Part shown: positions 24,776 through 34,023 of the stretch, piece after piece
How positions within the stretch are numbered: the first letter of the stretch is position 1
Layout: each line of letters starts with the position of its first letter
NCBI GenBank assembly: GCA_945888475.1
Contig: CAMDAB010000003.1
Span: forward strand, 1 to 64,000
Reading direction: 5' to 3'
DNA: 64,000 bases
Source of the DNA: Saprospira grandis DSM 2844
GTDB taxonomy: Bacteria > Bacteroidota > Bacteroidia > Chitinophagales > Saprospiraceae
Notes under the pieces: generated by a model
Told to the model about the DNA's origin: nothing
What the model saw: only the letters and a program-made list of their open reading frames with translations
Database searches by the model: none
Program-made: the position numbers and the translations under genes

Positions 24776-27700
24776 TTAACGTAATAATGTAATGTTTCCT
24801 CTCTTTATCACATCTCCGTTTCCAGTTGATGATTCCCAACTGATGATGTACATGTAAACATCCCTTGGCTGCTCTGTTCCTTTAAATTTTCCATCCCATT
24901 CAGCTTCAGTGGCATTGTCATATACAACTTCACCCCAACGATTATATATCTTAAATTCCCTAATAAATTTTTTATCCATGTTGACGACTCTAAAATTATC
25001 ATTAGTTCCATCATTGTTAGGGGAGAATGCTGTTGGAATAGCAGGGTTATTTGCACGAACTTCAACATTTAAAGTATCAGTTGTAATACAGCCTTCGGCA
25101 GAAATTGCCGTGATGATAAACTGATAAATTCCATCATCATCAGGTTCGACTGCAGTATTGATACTGTCTGGATTGTTAAAATTAGCATTGCTTGGTCCAA
25201 TAGATGTCCAGGTATAAGTCACTCCTTGCGCCGTTTGGTCGCTTCCACCTGTGAGGGATGTTAAATCTCCCCATGTTATAAGTGTGTCTCTTGCATTTGA
25301 AGGTAAAACAGCTGCATTTAAAGTTGGTTGGAAAGCAGCAGCAATAGTGGTATTGGCAGATATGCTGCAACCATTGGCATCGCTGACTGTGACAGTGTAT
25401 GAACCAGCACTGATAGTAGTTAAATCCTCTGTTGTTGCGCCATTCGACCAGTTGTAGGTCAGGGGCAATGTGCCGCCACTTGGTGTAACATCGACTGAAC
25501 CGGAATTTGGCTGACCACAACCTTCGTCAATACTGCTGAGCGTAATACTAATGTCACTGCCACCATTTACGGAGAAACTTTGAGTTAAGATACAACCATT
25601 TGCATCTGTAACTGATAAACTGTAGTTGCCAATAGCCAAATTATTTAGATCTTCATTAGTAGCTCCATTTGACCAGCTATATATATAAGGTGTAACCCCG
25701 CCATTTGTTGAAAGCGTGATTGTACCATCGGCAGCGCCGCAATTTGCTGTTGTTGTACTTACATTACTAAGGTTCAGTGATGTAGGTTGCGTGATATTTA
25801 CAGGACTCAAAACCCTGACACATCCGTTAGCGTCACTGACAGTTAAAGTATATGAACCCGCCGAGATATTATTTAAATCTTCAGTTGTGGCTCCATTGCT
25901 CCAGATATAACTATATCCGGCTGTTCCACCTGAAACAGTTACAGGAATAGTTCCATTGTTGCCGTTATTGCAACTTACATTCGTCGAAGTATTGGTGACA
26001 GTTAATGCCGTTGGTTCTGAAATATTGATACTTGTTTGCACAGCAGTACAGCCAATATTGTCGGTTACAGTAACAGAATAGGAGCCGCCGCTTAGACCAT
26101 TTAAATCCTGCGTAGTAGCGCCATTGCTCCATAGGTATGTATAACTTGGTGATCCGCCACTGATGTTTAAATCGATAAAACCATTTGCAGCGCCATTACA
26201 ACTCACATTATTAACTGAAGTTATACTTGCAGAAGGGGTACCTATTGCGTTGACAATATTTGGACCATTGCTAACAGAACATCCATTGGCATCTGTAATG
26301 GTAACTGAGTATGAACCTGCACTAACAGCATTTAAGTCCTGTGATGTTGAACCATTAGACCATACAAAACTAAGTGATCCGGTTCCACCGCTTGCGCTGA
26401 TATCCACTGTTCCGCCAGCAGAACAGGTTGCATCGGTTATAGTTATGGTGTTGGTATTCAACGCACTAGGTTCTGTTATAGTTGCTGATGATGTCGTTGT
26501 ACAGGCATTAGCATCTGTTACAATGACTGTATAAACGCCGGCAGCTAATCCTGTGCGGTCTTCGCTTGTGATACCTCCGCCCCAATTGTAAGATAGAACG
26601 CCTGTTCCTCCGCCAGCAGTAAGGTTAATAGAACCATTGGCTGAACTGTTACAGCTTGCATTTGAAACAGTATTTGAGGCCGTGAGCAGACTTGGTTCTG
26701 TTATAGTATAGGTATTGATGTTTGTACAGGCATTGGCATCTGTAACAGTGACTGTGTAAACTCCGGCAGCAAGACCGCTACGGTCTTCGCTTGTTATACC
26801 GCCACCCCAGTTATAAGAAAGAACACCTGTGCCACCATTTGCTGTAATGTCAATAGATCCATTTGATTGTCCGTTGCAGACAGCATTTTGTGAGCTGTTG
26901 GTAACAGAAATAGCTGTTGGTTGGGTGATGGTTGCAGTGTTGGTTGAGGTGCAATTGTTTGCATCTGTTACAGTAACAGTATAAATACCAGGAGCCAGAT
27001 TGTTTCTGTCCTCCGAGATTATCCCGCCGCCCCAGTTGTAAGCCAAAACGCCAGTGCCTCCCGAAGCAGTGATGTTGATAGAACCATTATTTTGATTGTT
27101 ACAGGTTACATTGGCAGCGGTATTGCTTACTGTAATTGCCGTTGGTTCAGTAATTGTAGCCGATGATGTCGTTGTACAGGCATTAGCATCTGTTACAGTG
27201 ACTGTATAAACCCCAGCGGCAAGTCCAGTGCGATCTTCGCTCGTTATACCTCCGCCCCAATTGTAAGACAGAACGCCTGTTCCCCCGACTGCAGTAAGGT
27301 TAATAGAACCATTGGCCGAACTATTACAGTTTGCATTTGAAACAGTATTTGAGGCCGTGAGCAGACTTGGTTCTGTTATAGTATATGTATTGATGTTTGT
27401 ACAGGCATTGGCATCTGTAACAGTGACTGTGTAAACTCCGGCAGCAAGACCGCTACGGTCTTCGCTTGTTATACCGCCACCCCAGTTATAAGAAAGAACA
27501 CCTGTGCCACCATTAGCTGTAATGTCAATAGATCCATTTGATTGTCCGTTGCAGACAGCATTTTGTGAGCTGTTGGTAACAGAAATAGCTGTTGGTTGGG
27601 TGATGGTTGCAGTGTTGGTTGAGGTGCAATTGTTTGCATCTGTTACAGTAACCGTGTAAACACCAGGAGCAAGACCAGTTCTATCTTCACTAATAATACC

Positions 27701-30700
27701 AGCTCCCCAGTTATAACCTAAAATACCTGTGCCACCCGAAGCAGTGATGTTGATAGAACCATTATTTTGATTGTTACAGGTTACATTGGCAGCGGTATTG
27801 CTTACTGTAATTGCCGTTGGTTCAGTAATTGTAGCTGATGAAGTTGTGGTGCAATTATTAGCATCTGTAACTGTAACTGTATAAACGCCGGCAGCTAATC
27901 CTGTGCGGTCTTCGCTTGTAATACCACTTCCCCAGTTATAGGAAAGCACACCTGTTCCTCCGCCTGCTGTAAGGTTAATTGAGCCGTTAGCAGAACTGTT
28001 ACAGCTTGCATTTGTAACAATATTAGAAGCATTTAGTAGGGTTGGTTGGCTAATTGTTGCAGTATTTGTTGTTGTACATGAATTTGCATCGGTAACTGTC
28101 ACGGTATAAGTGCCTGCTGCCAATCCTGTTCGATCTTCTGATGTAATAGCGCCACCCCAGTTATAAGAAAGCGTTCCTGAGCCACCGGCTGCTGTAACAT
28201 CTATTGAACCATTTGATTGTCCGTTGCAAAGAACATTTAATGAACTGTTTGTAACTGAGATTCCCGATGGTTGTGTGATTGTTGCTGAGCTTGTGGAAGT
28301 ACAGCTGTTAGCATCTGTTACGGTTACAGTGTAAGTGCCCGGAGCCAGATTGTTTCTGTCCTCCGAGATTATACCTCCGCCCCAGTTATAAGCCAAAACG
28401 CCTGTACCACCCGAGGCAGTTATGTTAATTGAGCCGTTATTTTGGCCGTTACAGCTTGCGTTTAGCGAACTATTGCTGACAGTTATTGCTGTAGGTTGTG
28501 TAATTGTTATTGAATTTGTTGCTGTACAAGAGTTTGCATCAGAAACCGTTACGGTGTATGTTCCTGGAGAAAGTCCAGTTCTGTTTTGAGATGTAATACC
28601 AGTTCCCCAGTTAAAATTATATCCCGAGGTTCCACCGTTTATATTCAAAGTTACAGAGCCATTATTGATGCCATTACAGCTAACATTATTAACAGTAGGC
28701 GTTACTGTAAGCGCTGAGGGTGCAGTAACGTTAGCAGTAGCAGTTGTGGTACAACCGCCATTATCACTAACTGTAACGGTGTAAGTTCCAGCAGCCAAAC
28801 CCGTATTGTTTTGAGTAGTGCGTCCGTTGCTCCAGATAAATGTGAAAGGAGCAGCTCCGCCGCTCAATGCGACGTTTACAGAACCATTGTTGCCTCCATT
28901 ACAGCTGCTATTATTTGCCGTTGGCGTTGCAGTAAGCGCAGTAGGCGTAATTGTAACCGTAGAAGTTGAAGTACAGCCAGCTGCATTTACAGCAGTTAAG
29001 GTATAAGTTGTAGTTGTCGCTGGACAGACTGTCGGAGTTAAAGTTCCTGAATTTGTCATAGCTGTTGTTGGACTCCAACTGAAAGGCGCCAATGTATTGT
29101 TAAATGTAATAGACCAATTTGTTAAAGTACCTACATCTCCACCTAAATCATCTCGTATAACCAATTGCCAATTTCCATTTACATTGCACCCATTTAGTAA
29201 ATTAAATGATTGTTCAGGAATAAAAGTCCCATTAAATGGTGGTGCGCCAGCAATGACGGATGTAGCTGCTGACATTGAGAAACAAGTATTTGTGTAGTTG
29301 TCTCCTGCTCCTCCGTTGTCGTCAGATAAATTAATCTGTGTGCCATTCGGACAGCGTAGAAATATATCCAAATCCGAATCCCAGGTATGTGTAATGTTGA
29401 GACATACATTTAGGATTGAACCGGCAGCAATCGTTGTGGGATTTATTCCGCTTACAATAATGCTTGATGATACCAAAGTATTATTATCTGGTATATTCAA
29501 AGCTGTATTGTTGTTAAAAGTAACTGGACCGGACAGTCCGCCACTAGCATTAGTTGTTCCATTTAAGGTAACGCATCCGCCAGGACAAACAGATGTACTG
29601 GTTCCGGCATTAACAGTTGGAGGATCTGTTACCGTTACACTTCTTGTTGTTAAGTTCTGACATCCACCAGGGATTGAAGTAACTAAAAGACTTGCACTGT
29701 AAACCCCTGCTGCTGGATAAGTAAAAGTTGGATTTTGTAATGTTGAGGTAACCCCATTTCCGAAATTCCAACTATATGTATTACTGCCATTGGTTGTGTT
29801 GGTAAATTGTGTAGGATTACCTGTGCAAACAGTATTGGTGGTAAAACTTGGATTGGGCGAAGCAAATTGAACAGTGCCTGTAAAACTTAAGGTAAAACCT
29901 GCAGCTGAAGTTGCCGTAAATCGGTCAACTAAAATAGAATAAGTCTGGCCTGCTGTAACATTCAGACAAGGTGTAAATTGAGCTCCTACAGCACCGCTTA
30001 GTCCAGTCAGACCATTCACTCCGGTTAGTCCCGACCAATTACAGGCCAATTCTGTGCCCAAACATCCATTGGTAGTGTTATATACAGCAAAGTCATAATC
30101 TATATTTGCGGTAGGAAGAATATCGAAACAAAGTGTACCGTTATTGGCTGCAGTGAATGAATACCAGTTGGAAGCTCTTTCACCTGGTGCCCCAAAACAA
30201 GATGGGGCCTCCTGAATTATTCCAGGGCCACCAGTACCATTTGCCACAGAGATTGGATTTGTGTTACATAGAAATCTTGCAGTAGGACAGTCCTGTATGG
30301 GAAGTGGAGGGCTAGCAGGTGTAATTTGCTGAGCACAAATTCCAAATTCTCCTGTGCTATTTGCATTACCGTCAACCATTATAAAATAGGTATTACCAAC
30401 AGTGAGTCCCTGAAGTTGAATGTTGGTATGAAAAAGGCCCAATGATGTGTTGATGTCCTCATTACATCCTATCAAAGTCAATGCGCCACAGTTCCCACTG
30501 TATATGGCAACCTGAGTATTTGTTAGCACAAAGCCAAAATTTGTTGAAACTTCAACAGCAGTAGATGGTGCGACAAAAGAAAACCAAACAGTATTACTTA
30601 GGCTATTTGGTGCCCAGCAGGGAGGTGTGGCGGGATCTCCTACACTTGTGGCCCCTACATTAGTAAAAGCACCTGATGTGCAACTCCCGTTGGTTACAGG

Positions 30701-30796
30701 TATAGATATCGCCCCTGGACAAGCGTCATTTGCAGGTTGGGCAAAGATGGCAGTAGCGCTTAATGCTAAGATTATATATAGGTAAAATGTTCTCAT
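24776..30796 (-). CDS. Giant SprB-repeat adhesin (2006 aa) with T9SS type B sorting domain
   Basis: Order: signal peptide (1-19, ending FAQ); two N-terminal domains of about 130 residues resembling secreted beta-sandwich domains (QPANDACPGAI..., QDCPTARFLCN...); a PKD domain (about 320-395, SYNW/YSWNFGNG type); a proprotein-convertase P-like jelly roll (about 420-575, HTWDSDLDIFLRCPNG...GNWQLVIRDD); an Ig-like segment; sixteen SprB repeats (617-1822); a linker (TLITWGD... YTWTSIGPSNANF); and a CHU_C domain (1920-2006). Repeats 6-8 and 9-11 are a recent 675-bp tandem duplication. The C-terminal part from repeat 12 onward is collinear with the 1563-aa paralogue. It should be secreted by T9SS and displayed on the surface, probably for adhesion or gliding. 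It follows the 98-aa gene by 12 bases. Confidence 0.93.
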   Translation of the reverse strand: MRTFYLYIILALSATAIFAQPANDACPGAISIPVTNGSCTSGAFTNVGATSVGDPATPPCWAPNSLSNTVWFSFVAPSTAVEVSTNFGFVLTNTQVAIYSGNCGALTLIGCNEDINTSLGLFHTNIQLQGLTVGNTYFIMVDGNANSTGEFGICAQQITPASPPLPIQDCPTARFLCNTNPISVANGTGGPGIIQEAPSCFGAPGERASNWYSFTAANNGTLCFDILPTANIDYDFAVYNTTNGCLGTELACNWSGLTGVNGLTGLSGAVGAQFTPCLNVTAGQTYSILVDRFTATSAAGFTLSFTGTVQFASPNPSFTTNTVCTGNPTQFTNTTNGSNTYSWNFGNGVTSTLQNPTFTYPAAGVYSASLLVTSIPGGCQNLTTRSVTVTDPPTVNAGTSTSVCPGGCVTLNGTTNASGGLSGPVTFNNNTALNIPDNNTLVSSSIIVSGINPTTIAAGSILNVCLNITHTWDSDLDIFLRCPNGTQINLSDDNGGAGDNYTNTCFSMSAATSVIAGAPPFNGTFIPEQSFNLLNGCNVNGNWQLVIRDDLGGDVGTLTNWSITFNNTLAPFSWSPTTAMTNSGTLTPTVCPATTTTYTLTAVNAAGCTSTSTVTITPTALTATPTANNSSCNGGNNGSVNVALSGGAAPFTFIWSNGRTTQNNTGLAAGTYTVTVSDNGGCTTTATANVTAPSALTVTPTVNNVSCNGINNGSVTLNINGGTSGYNFNWGTGITSQNRTGLSPGTYTVTVSDANSCTATNSITITQPTAITVSNSSLNASCNGQNNGSINITASGGTGVLAYNWGGGIISEDRNNLAPGTYTVTVTDANSCTSTSSATITQPSGISVTNSSLNVLCNGQSNGSIDVTAAGGSGTLSYNWGGAITSEDRTGLAAGTYTVTVTDANSCTTTNTATISQPTLLNASNIVTNASCNSSANGSINLTAGGGTGVLSYNWGSGITSEDRTGLAAGVYTVTVTDANNCTTTSSATITEPTAITVSNTAANVTCNNQNNGSINITASGGTGILGYNWGAGIISEDRTGLAPGVYTVTVTDANNCTSTNTATITQPTAISVTNSSQNAVCNGQSNGSIDITANGGTGVLSYNWGGGITSEDRSGLAAGVYTVTVTDANACTNINTYTITEPSLLTASNTVSNANCNSSANGSINLTAVGGTGVLSYNWGGGITSEDRTGLAAGVYTVTVTDANACTTTSSATITEPTAITVSNTAANVTCNNQNNGSINITASGGTGVLAYNWGGGIISEDRNNLAPGIYTVTVTDANNCTSTNTATITQPTAISVTNSSQNAVCNGQSNGSIDITANGGTGVLSYNWGGGITSEDRSGLAAGVYTVTVTDANACTNINTYTITEPSLLTASNTVSNASCNSSANGSINLTAGGGTGVLSYNWGGGITSEDRTGLAAGVYTVIVTDANACTTTSSATITEPSALNTNTITITDATCSAGGTVDISASGGTGSLSFVWSNGSTSQDLNAVSAGSYSVTITDANGCSVSNGPNIVNAIGTPSASITSVNNVSCNGAANGFIDLNISGGSPSYTYLWSNGATTQDLNGLSGGSYSVTVTDNIGCTAVQTSINISEPTALTVTNTSTNVSCNNGNNGTIPVTVSGGTAGYSYIWSNGATTEDLNNISAGSYTLTVSDANGCVRVLSPVNITQPTSLNLSNVSTTTANCGAADGTITLSTNGGVTPYIYSWSNGATNEDLNNLAIGNYSLSVTDANGCILTQSFSVNGGSDISITLSSIDEGCGQPNSGSVDVTPSGGTLPLTYNWSNGATTEDLTTISAGSYTVTVSDANGCSISANTTIAAAFQPTLNAAVLPSNARDTLITWGDLTSLTGGSDQTAQGVTYTWTSIGPSNANFNNPDSINTAVEPDDDGIYQFIITAISAEGCITTDTLNVEVRANNPAIPTAFSPNNDGTNDNFRVVNMDKKFIREFKIYNRWGEVVYDNATEAEWDGKFKGTEQPRDVYMYIISWESSTGNGDVIKRGNITLLR
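25330..28945 (-). repeat. Array of sixteen SprB repeats (coding)
   Basis: Sixteen modules of about 225 bp. Modules 3-11 share a NWGGGI.SEDR core and are closely similar in DNA, while modules 12-16 use the SNGATTEDL core and are more diverged. This points to recent expansion of the middle of the array. Confidence 0.88.
26486..27835 (-). repeat. 675-bp tandem duplication (three SprB repeats per unit)
   Basis: Sequence landmarks recur at an exact 675-base offset: ATGTCGTTGTACAGG at 26491 and 27166, TTTGTACAGGCATTGGC at 26721 and 27396, and ATTGCCGTTGGTTCAG at 27135 and 27810. Each unit encodes three 75-residue repeats, and the two units are almost identical at the DNA level, with patchy differences. 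Confidence 0.9.
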
Positions 30797-30808
30797 TGTT
30801 AAGGCAGC

Positions 30809-31105
30809 TTATTGTTGGTGAGGATTTTCTTCTTTTTTCTTTTCTTGTTCCGATAGGTAAAGCATATATGCTTCTCTGCTGACAGGCTTATCATTAATGA
30901 TATAAAAAACAGCCGGGGTGGATTTTGAAATTTTTATTTTTTCAATATCCTCCTTTGTTAAGCGATCTTTATCAGACTTTAGCTGCTGTTGGTCTTTCAT
31001 GATTTCGTTTTTCGAAACCGGAATTGGCTCTTTTTTTTCTTGGATTTGAGCACTGACCATTGAATTAATACCAAAAAATAAAAATAAGATTATTAAAAGC
31101 TTCAT
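30809..31105 (-). CDS. Small secreted charged protein preceding adhesin 2
   Basis: A 98-residue protein with a signal peptide ending VSAQ. The mature part is Lys/Glu/Gln-rich with a short hydrophobic middle (TPAVFYIINDKPVS) and a charged helical tail. No family was recognised. It ends 12 bases before the 2006-aa adhesin gene and is likely cotranscribed with it. It shares architecture, but little sequence, with the 133-aa protein before the other adhesin. Confidence 0.65.
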   Translation of the reverse strand: MKLLIILFLFFGINSMVSAQIQEKKEPIPVSKNEIMKDQQQLKSDKDRLTKEDIEKIKISKSTPAVFYIINDKPVSREAYMLYLSEQEKKKEENPHQQ

Positions 31106-31158
31106 GGCGTGGTATTTAGTTATTTTATAATTTGCAAATCAATTGTTACAGATGTTGG

Positions 31159-31166
31159 CAAAGTTA
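31159..31166 (-). promoter_or_regulatory. Candidate -7 element of cassette 2 (TAACTTTG)
   Basis: The minus strand reads TAACTTTG, 54 bases before the 98-aa gene. No -33 TTTG is seen upstream. Confidence 0.4.
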
Positions 31167-31276
31167 ATAAAACATTACTTTTTTTTAAAAAAAATTAAAC
31201 ATTTTTTCTTATTGTTTGTAAGTCGTGTAAAAATCGAACTTTGTCGTTTAAGTTTTAAACTTAGATTATTTGACAT

Positions 31277-31284
31277 TATATTTG
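31277..31284 (+). promoter_or_regulatory. Candidate -7 element for the ABC exporter (TATATTTG)
   Basis: TATATTTG lies 27 bases before the GTG start at 31311, with TTTT 20 bases upstream as a weak -33. It supports the GTG start over the longer open frame beginning at 31143. Confidence 0.45.
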
Positions 31285-31310
31285 GACATCCAAATCTAAA
31301 TTTAATTTCT

Positions 31311-32204
31311 GTGAATATTTTATCGCTTGAATCGGTATTCAAAAAATACCAAACCAAAACTGCTGTAGATAATGTCAGCTTTAATGTACCAAAAGGCAGT
31401 ATTTTTGGGCTTCTTGGCCCAAATGGCGCAGGCAAAACTTCTATTATTCGTATCATAACTTCAATTACCAGGGCTGATACAGGAACCGTTCTGTTTAATG
31501 GTGAAAGGCTTTATGAAAAGCATAGGACGCAGATTGGATATATGCCTGAAGAACGAGGGCTTTATAAAAAAATGAAGGTAGGAGAGCAGCTCACTTATCT
31601 TTCGCGGCTAAAGGGCTTGACGAAGAAAGAAGCAAAGGACAGAATTGAATACTGGTATAACAAATTTGATATTAGCAGCTGGCACAATAAAAAGGTGGAA
31701 GAGTTGTCGAAGGGCATGCAGCAGAAAATTCAATTTATAGCAACAATCATTCACGACCCACTGCTGCTCATTTTAGATGAACCCTTTTCTGGGCTCGATC
31801 CTGTAAATGCAAATCTTATCCGTGATGAGATACTGGAATTGAAAAATAAAGGTACCAGCATAATTTTTTCAACACACAGAATGGAGCAGGTAGAGCAGAT
31901 CTGTGAGGAAATTGTTTTGATACATGAGGGAAAAAATGTATTAAATGGAAAGGTTTCTGATATTAAACAACAGTTTAAAGAACATCTTTTTGAAGTGGAA
32001 TTTAAAGGCGATTTTAATAATTCTGTCGATTCAGTCGCTATTCCTGTTTCAATTTCTGAAGGAAAAGCTGTTTTAAAACTCAATGAGGGGGTTAGCCCAA
32101 ATAAACTGCTTAGTGAAATCATTTCTAAAGAAATTGAAATTGTTTCTTTCAGAGAAATTTTACCCTCTTTGAATGAAATTTTTATCAAAACTGTACAAAA
32201 ATAA
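31311..32204 (+). CDS. ABC transporter ATPase (NatA-like exporter)
   Basis: The GTG at 31311 gives 297 residues starting at NILSLESVFKKYQTKTAVDNVSF, the usual beginning of this family; the open frame upstream to 31143 encodes a non-homologous Lys/Phe-rich stretch and overlaps promoters. Walker A is GPNGAGKT (36-43), the signature LSKGMQQK replaces LSGGQ, Walker B is LLLILDEPFSGLDP, and FSTHRMEQ carries the H-loop. The C-terminal domain (about 225-297) is the DUF4162-type extension of sodium/antibiotic exporters. It pairs with the permease gene 10 bases downstream. Confidence 0.9.
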   Translation: MNILSLESVFKKYQTKTAVDNVSFNVPKGSIFGLLGPNGAGKTSIIRIITSITRADTGTVLFNGERLYEKHRTQIGYMPEERGLYKKMKVGEQLTYLSRLKGLTKKEAKDRIEYWYNKFDISSWHNKKVEELSKGMQQKIQFIATIIHDPLLLILDEPFSGLDPVNANLIRDEILELKNKGTSIIFSTHRMEQVEQICEEIVLIHEGKNVLNGKVSDIKQQFKEHLFEVEFKGDFNNSVDSVAIPVSISEGKAVLKLNEGVSPNKLLSEIISKEIEIVSFREILPSLNEIFIKTVQK

Positions 32205-32214
32205 TTAAATCATA

Positions 32215-33570
32215 ATGAGCAAGCTAGGACTAATTATAGAAAGAGAGTACATGACAAGGGTCAGGAAAAAATCTTTTATTCTGACAACCTTAATTACCCC
32301 TATTGGTTTTTTAATATTTTTTATTGTCATTATGTTTCTGATGACATCAGGTACAGATCAAAAAAAAGTAGTTATTATCGACGAATCAGGCATTCTTGGT
32401 CTTGATAGCTCTGCTTTGGCATCCAACAGTCAGGTAGTTTTCGAATACAACAAAACGATTAAACTGAATGAATTAAAAAAAACAATAAAAGAAAATAATT
32501 TTGATGGCATTCTTTTTATTCCAAAAACAGCGGTTCAAAACATTGAAAATATACCTGAATTAAAATCTTTAAAAGTAGAATTTTATGCGCACCAGCAATT
32601 GGGGATGAATGCACAATCTTATATACAATCCGTATTGGCAGAAAGACTTAAATCAATTAAATTAGCTGATTTAGGAATAGAAACTGTGAAACTGGAAAAA
32701 GCCGAAATTAAGAGTTCTGATATACAGTTTGATCCAAAAAACTTAGGAGATGAAAACAAAAAAGAAAAGGATGTCTCGGGTAGTAGGATATATGTAGCAA
32801 CCTTTTTAGGTGGTGTAATGATGTTCCTTATTTATTTTGTTATCATTATTTATGGCAATATGGTGATGCGATCAGTAATGGAGGAAAAAACCAATCGGAT
32901 TGTCGAAATTATTATATCATCGGTCAAGCCCTTTGAGCTGATGTTGGGCAAAATTATTGGTGTTGGCGCTGTTGGTCTAACTCAATTTGGAATATGGGCC
33001 GTAACAATTCCGACCTTGAATTTTATTGTCAGTCTCTTTTTTGTTGGTCGTTTGCAAAATTCTAATTCCATGATGCAGTCGGCAAAGGTAAATCCCGATG
33101 AAATGGAAAATTTCGCAGAGATTTTACAAGAGCTTTGGTCGTTTAATTATTTTGAAATATTTTTCTTCTTCATGCTTTTCTTTTTGGCGGGTTATATACT
33201 CTATGCATCTCTGTTTGCTGCAATTGGAGCCGCAATGGGCGACGATTGGGGAGAAGGTCAATCGCTCACAATGATTGTTGTAATTCCAGTTATTCTGGCT
33301 TTTTATATCGGAATTGCTGTCATCGAAGATCCTAACAGTAGTCTGGGTGTTTTTGCTTCTATTTTTCCTTTGTTTTCGCCGGTAGTCATGCCTGCAAGAA
33401 TAGTTTTTGAACCACCAATGTGGCAAATTCTCTTGTCTTTGCTCCTGCTTTTGGGCAATTGTTGGTTGTTTGTTTGGATTTCGGGGCGTATTTACAGAGC
33501 CGGAATTTTGATGTATGGCAAGAAGACTACGCTTAGAGAATTGGTGAAATGGATGTTTTTGAAAGAGTGA
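32215..33570 (+). CDS. ABC-2 type permease (NatB-like)
   Basis: A 451-residue inner-membrane permease. One N-terminal helix (about 20-44) is followed by a periplasmic domain of about 150 residues, then a block of five or six helices from about 195 (FLGGVMMFLIYFVIIIYG, then MVMRSVMEEKTNRIVEIIISS, the typical ABC-2 coupling helix EEK.NRI.EI). This is the topology of NatB exporters of sodium or toxic compounds. It forms a two-gene transporter with the preceding ATPase. Its end borders the repeat-filled spacer. Confidence 0.9.
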   Translation: MSKLGLIIEREYMTRVRKKSFILTTLITPIGFLIFFIVIMFLMTSGTDQKKVVIIDESGILGLDSSALASNSQVVFEYNKTIKLNELKKTIKENNFDGILFIPKTAVQNIENIPELKSLKVEFYAHQQLGMNAQSYIQSVLAERLKSIKLADLGIETVKLEKAEIKSSDIQFDPKNLGDENKKEKDVSGSRIYVATFLGGVMMFLIYFVIIIYGNMVMRSVMEEKTNRIVEIIISSVKPFELMLGKIIGVGAVGLTQFGIWAVTIPTLNFIVSLFFVGRLQNSNSMMQSAKVNPDEMENFAEILQELWSFNYFEIFFFFMLFFLAGYILYASLFAAIGAAMGDDWGEGQSLTMIVVIPVILAFYIGIAVIEDPNSSLGVFASIFPLFSPVVMPARIVFEPPMWQILLSLLLLLGNCWLFVWISGRIYRAGILMYGKKTTLRELVKWMFLKE

Positions 33571-33786
33571 AAGATATTAGTGAAACAGTGCGAAGTGAAC
33601 AGTGAATTAGTGCGGAGTGGCTAGGTACTAGGGACTAGGATTTTTAAAGAGAATAGTGAATTAGTGCGGAGTGGCTAGGTACTAGGTACTAGAAGTTCTA
33701 AAGTGAAGAGTGCGAAGTGTTTTTAGTGAACAGTGCGAAGTGAGCAGTGAATTAGTGCGAAGTGAACAGAGGATTAGTGCGGAGTA

Positions 33787-33878
33787 ATTAGTGCGTATTA
33801 GCTTCGGAGAAGCGAAACATTCCTAGCACCGAAGGTGCAAAAGGGATACAAGCTTCGGAGAAGCGAAACGTTTTTTTT
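33787..33878. repeat. 90-bp dispersed hairpin repeat, copy B
   Basis: It has the same order as copy A at 10113: ATTAGTGCGTATTA, hairpin GCTTCGGAGAAGC, CACCGAAGGTG hairpin, second GCTTCGGAGAAGC hairpin, and CGTTTTTTTT. It differs from copy A by only a few bases (for example AAAAGGGATAC against AAAAGGAATAC). Confidence 0.85.
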
Positions 33879-33931
33879 GTGATTAGTTTGAAGTTAGTAG
33901 TGCGAAGTGAACAGTGGATTAGTGCGGAGTA

Positions 33932-34023
33932 ATTAGTGCGTATTAGCTTCGGAGAAGCGAAACATTCCTAGCACCGAAGGTGCAAAAGGGATACAAGCTT
34001 CGGAGAAGCGAAACGTTTTTTTT
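33932..34023. repeat. 90-bp dispersed hairpin repeat, copy C
   Basis: Apparently identical to copy B, 145 bases downstream of it in the same orientation. The flanking words on the left are also shared, so B and C probably arose by local duplication. Confidence 0.85.

Noticed and set aside
19539-31105. CRISPR-like repeat array in the 19-31 kb region
   Set aside because: Repeats are about 225 bp long, in frame, and code for SprB modules; there are no short spacers or cas genes.
31143-31310. Upstream part of the NatA-like ATPase frame
   Set aside because: It overlaps two promoter elements and encodes a Phe/Lys-rich stretch with no match to the family N-terminus; the GTG at 31311 fits.
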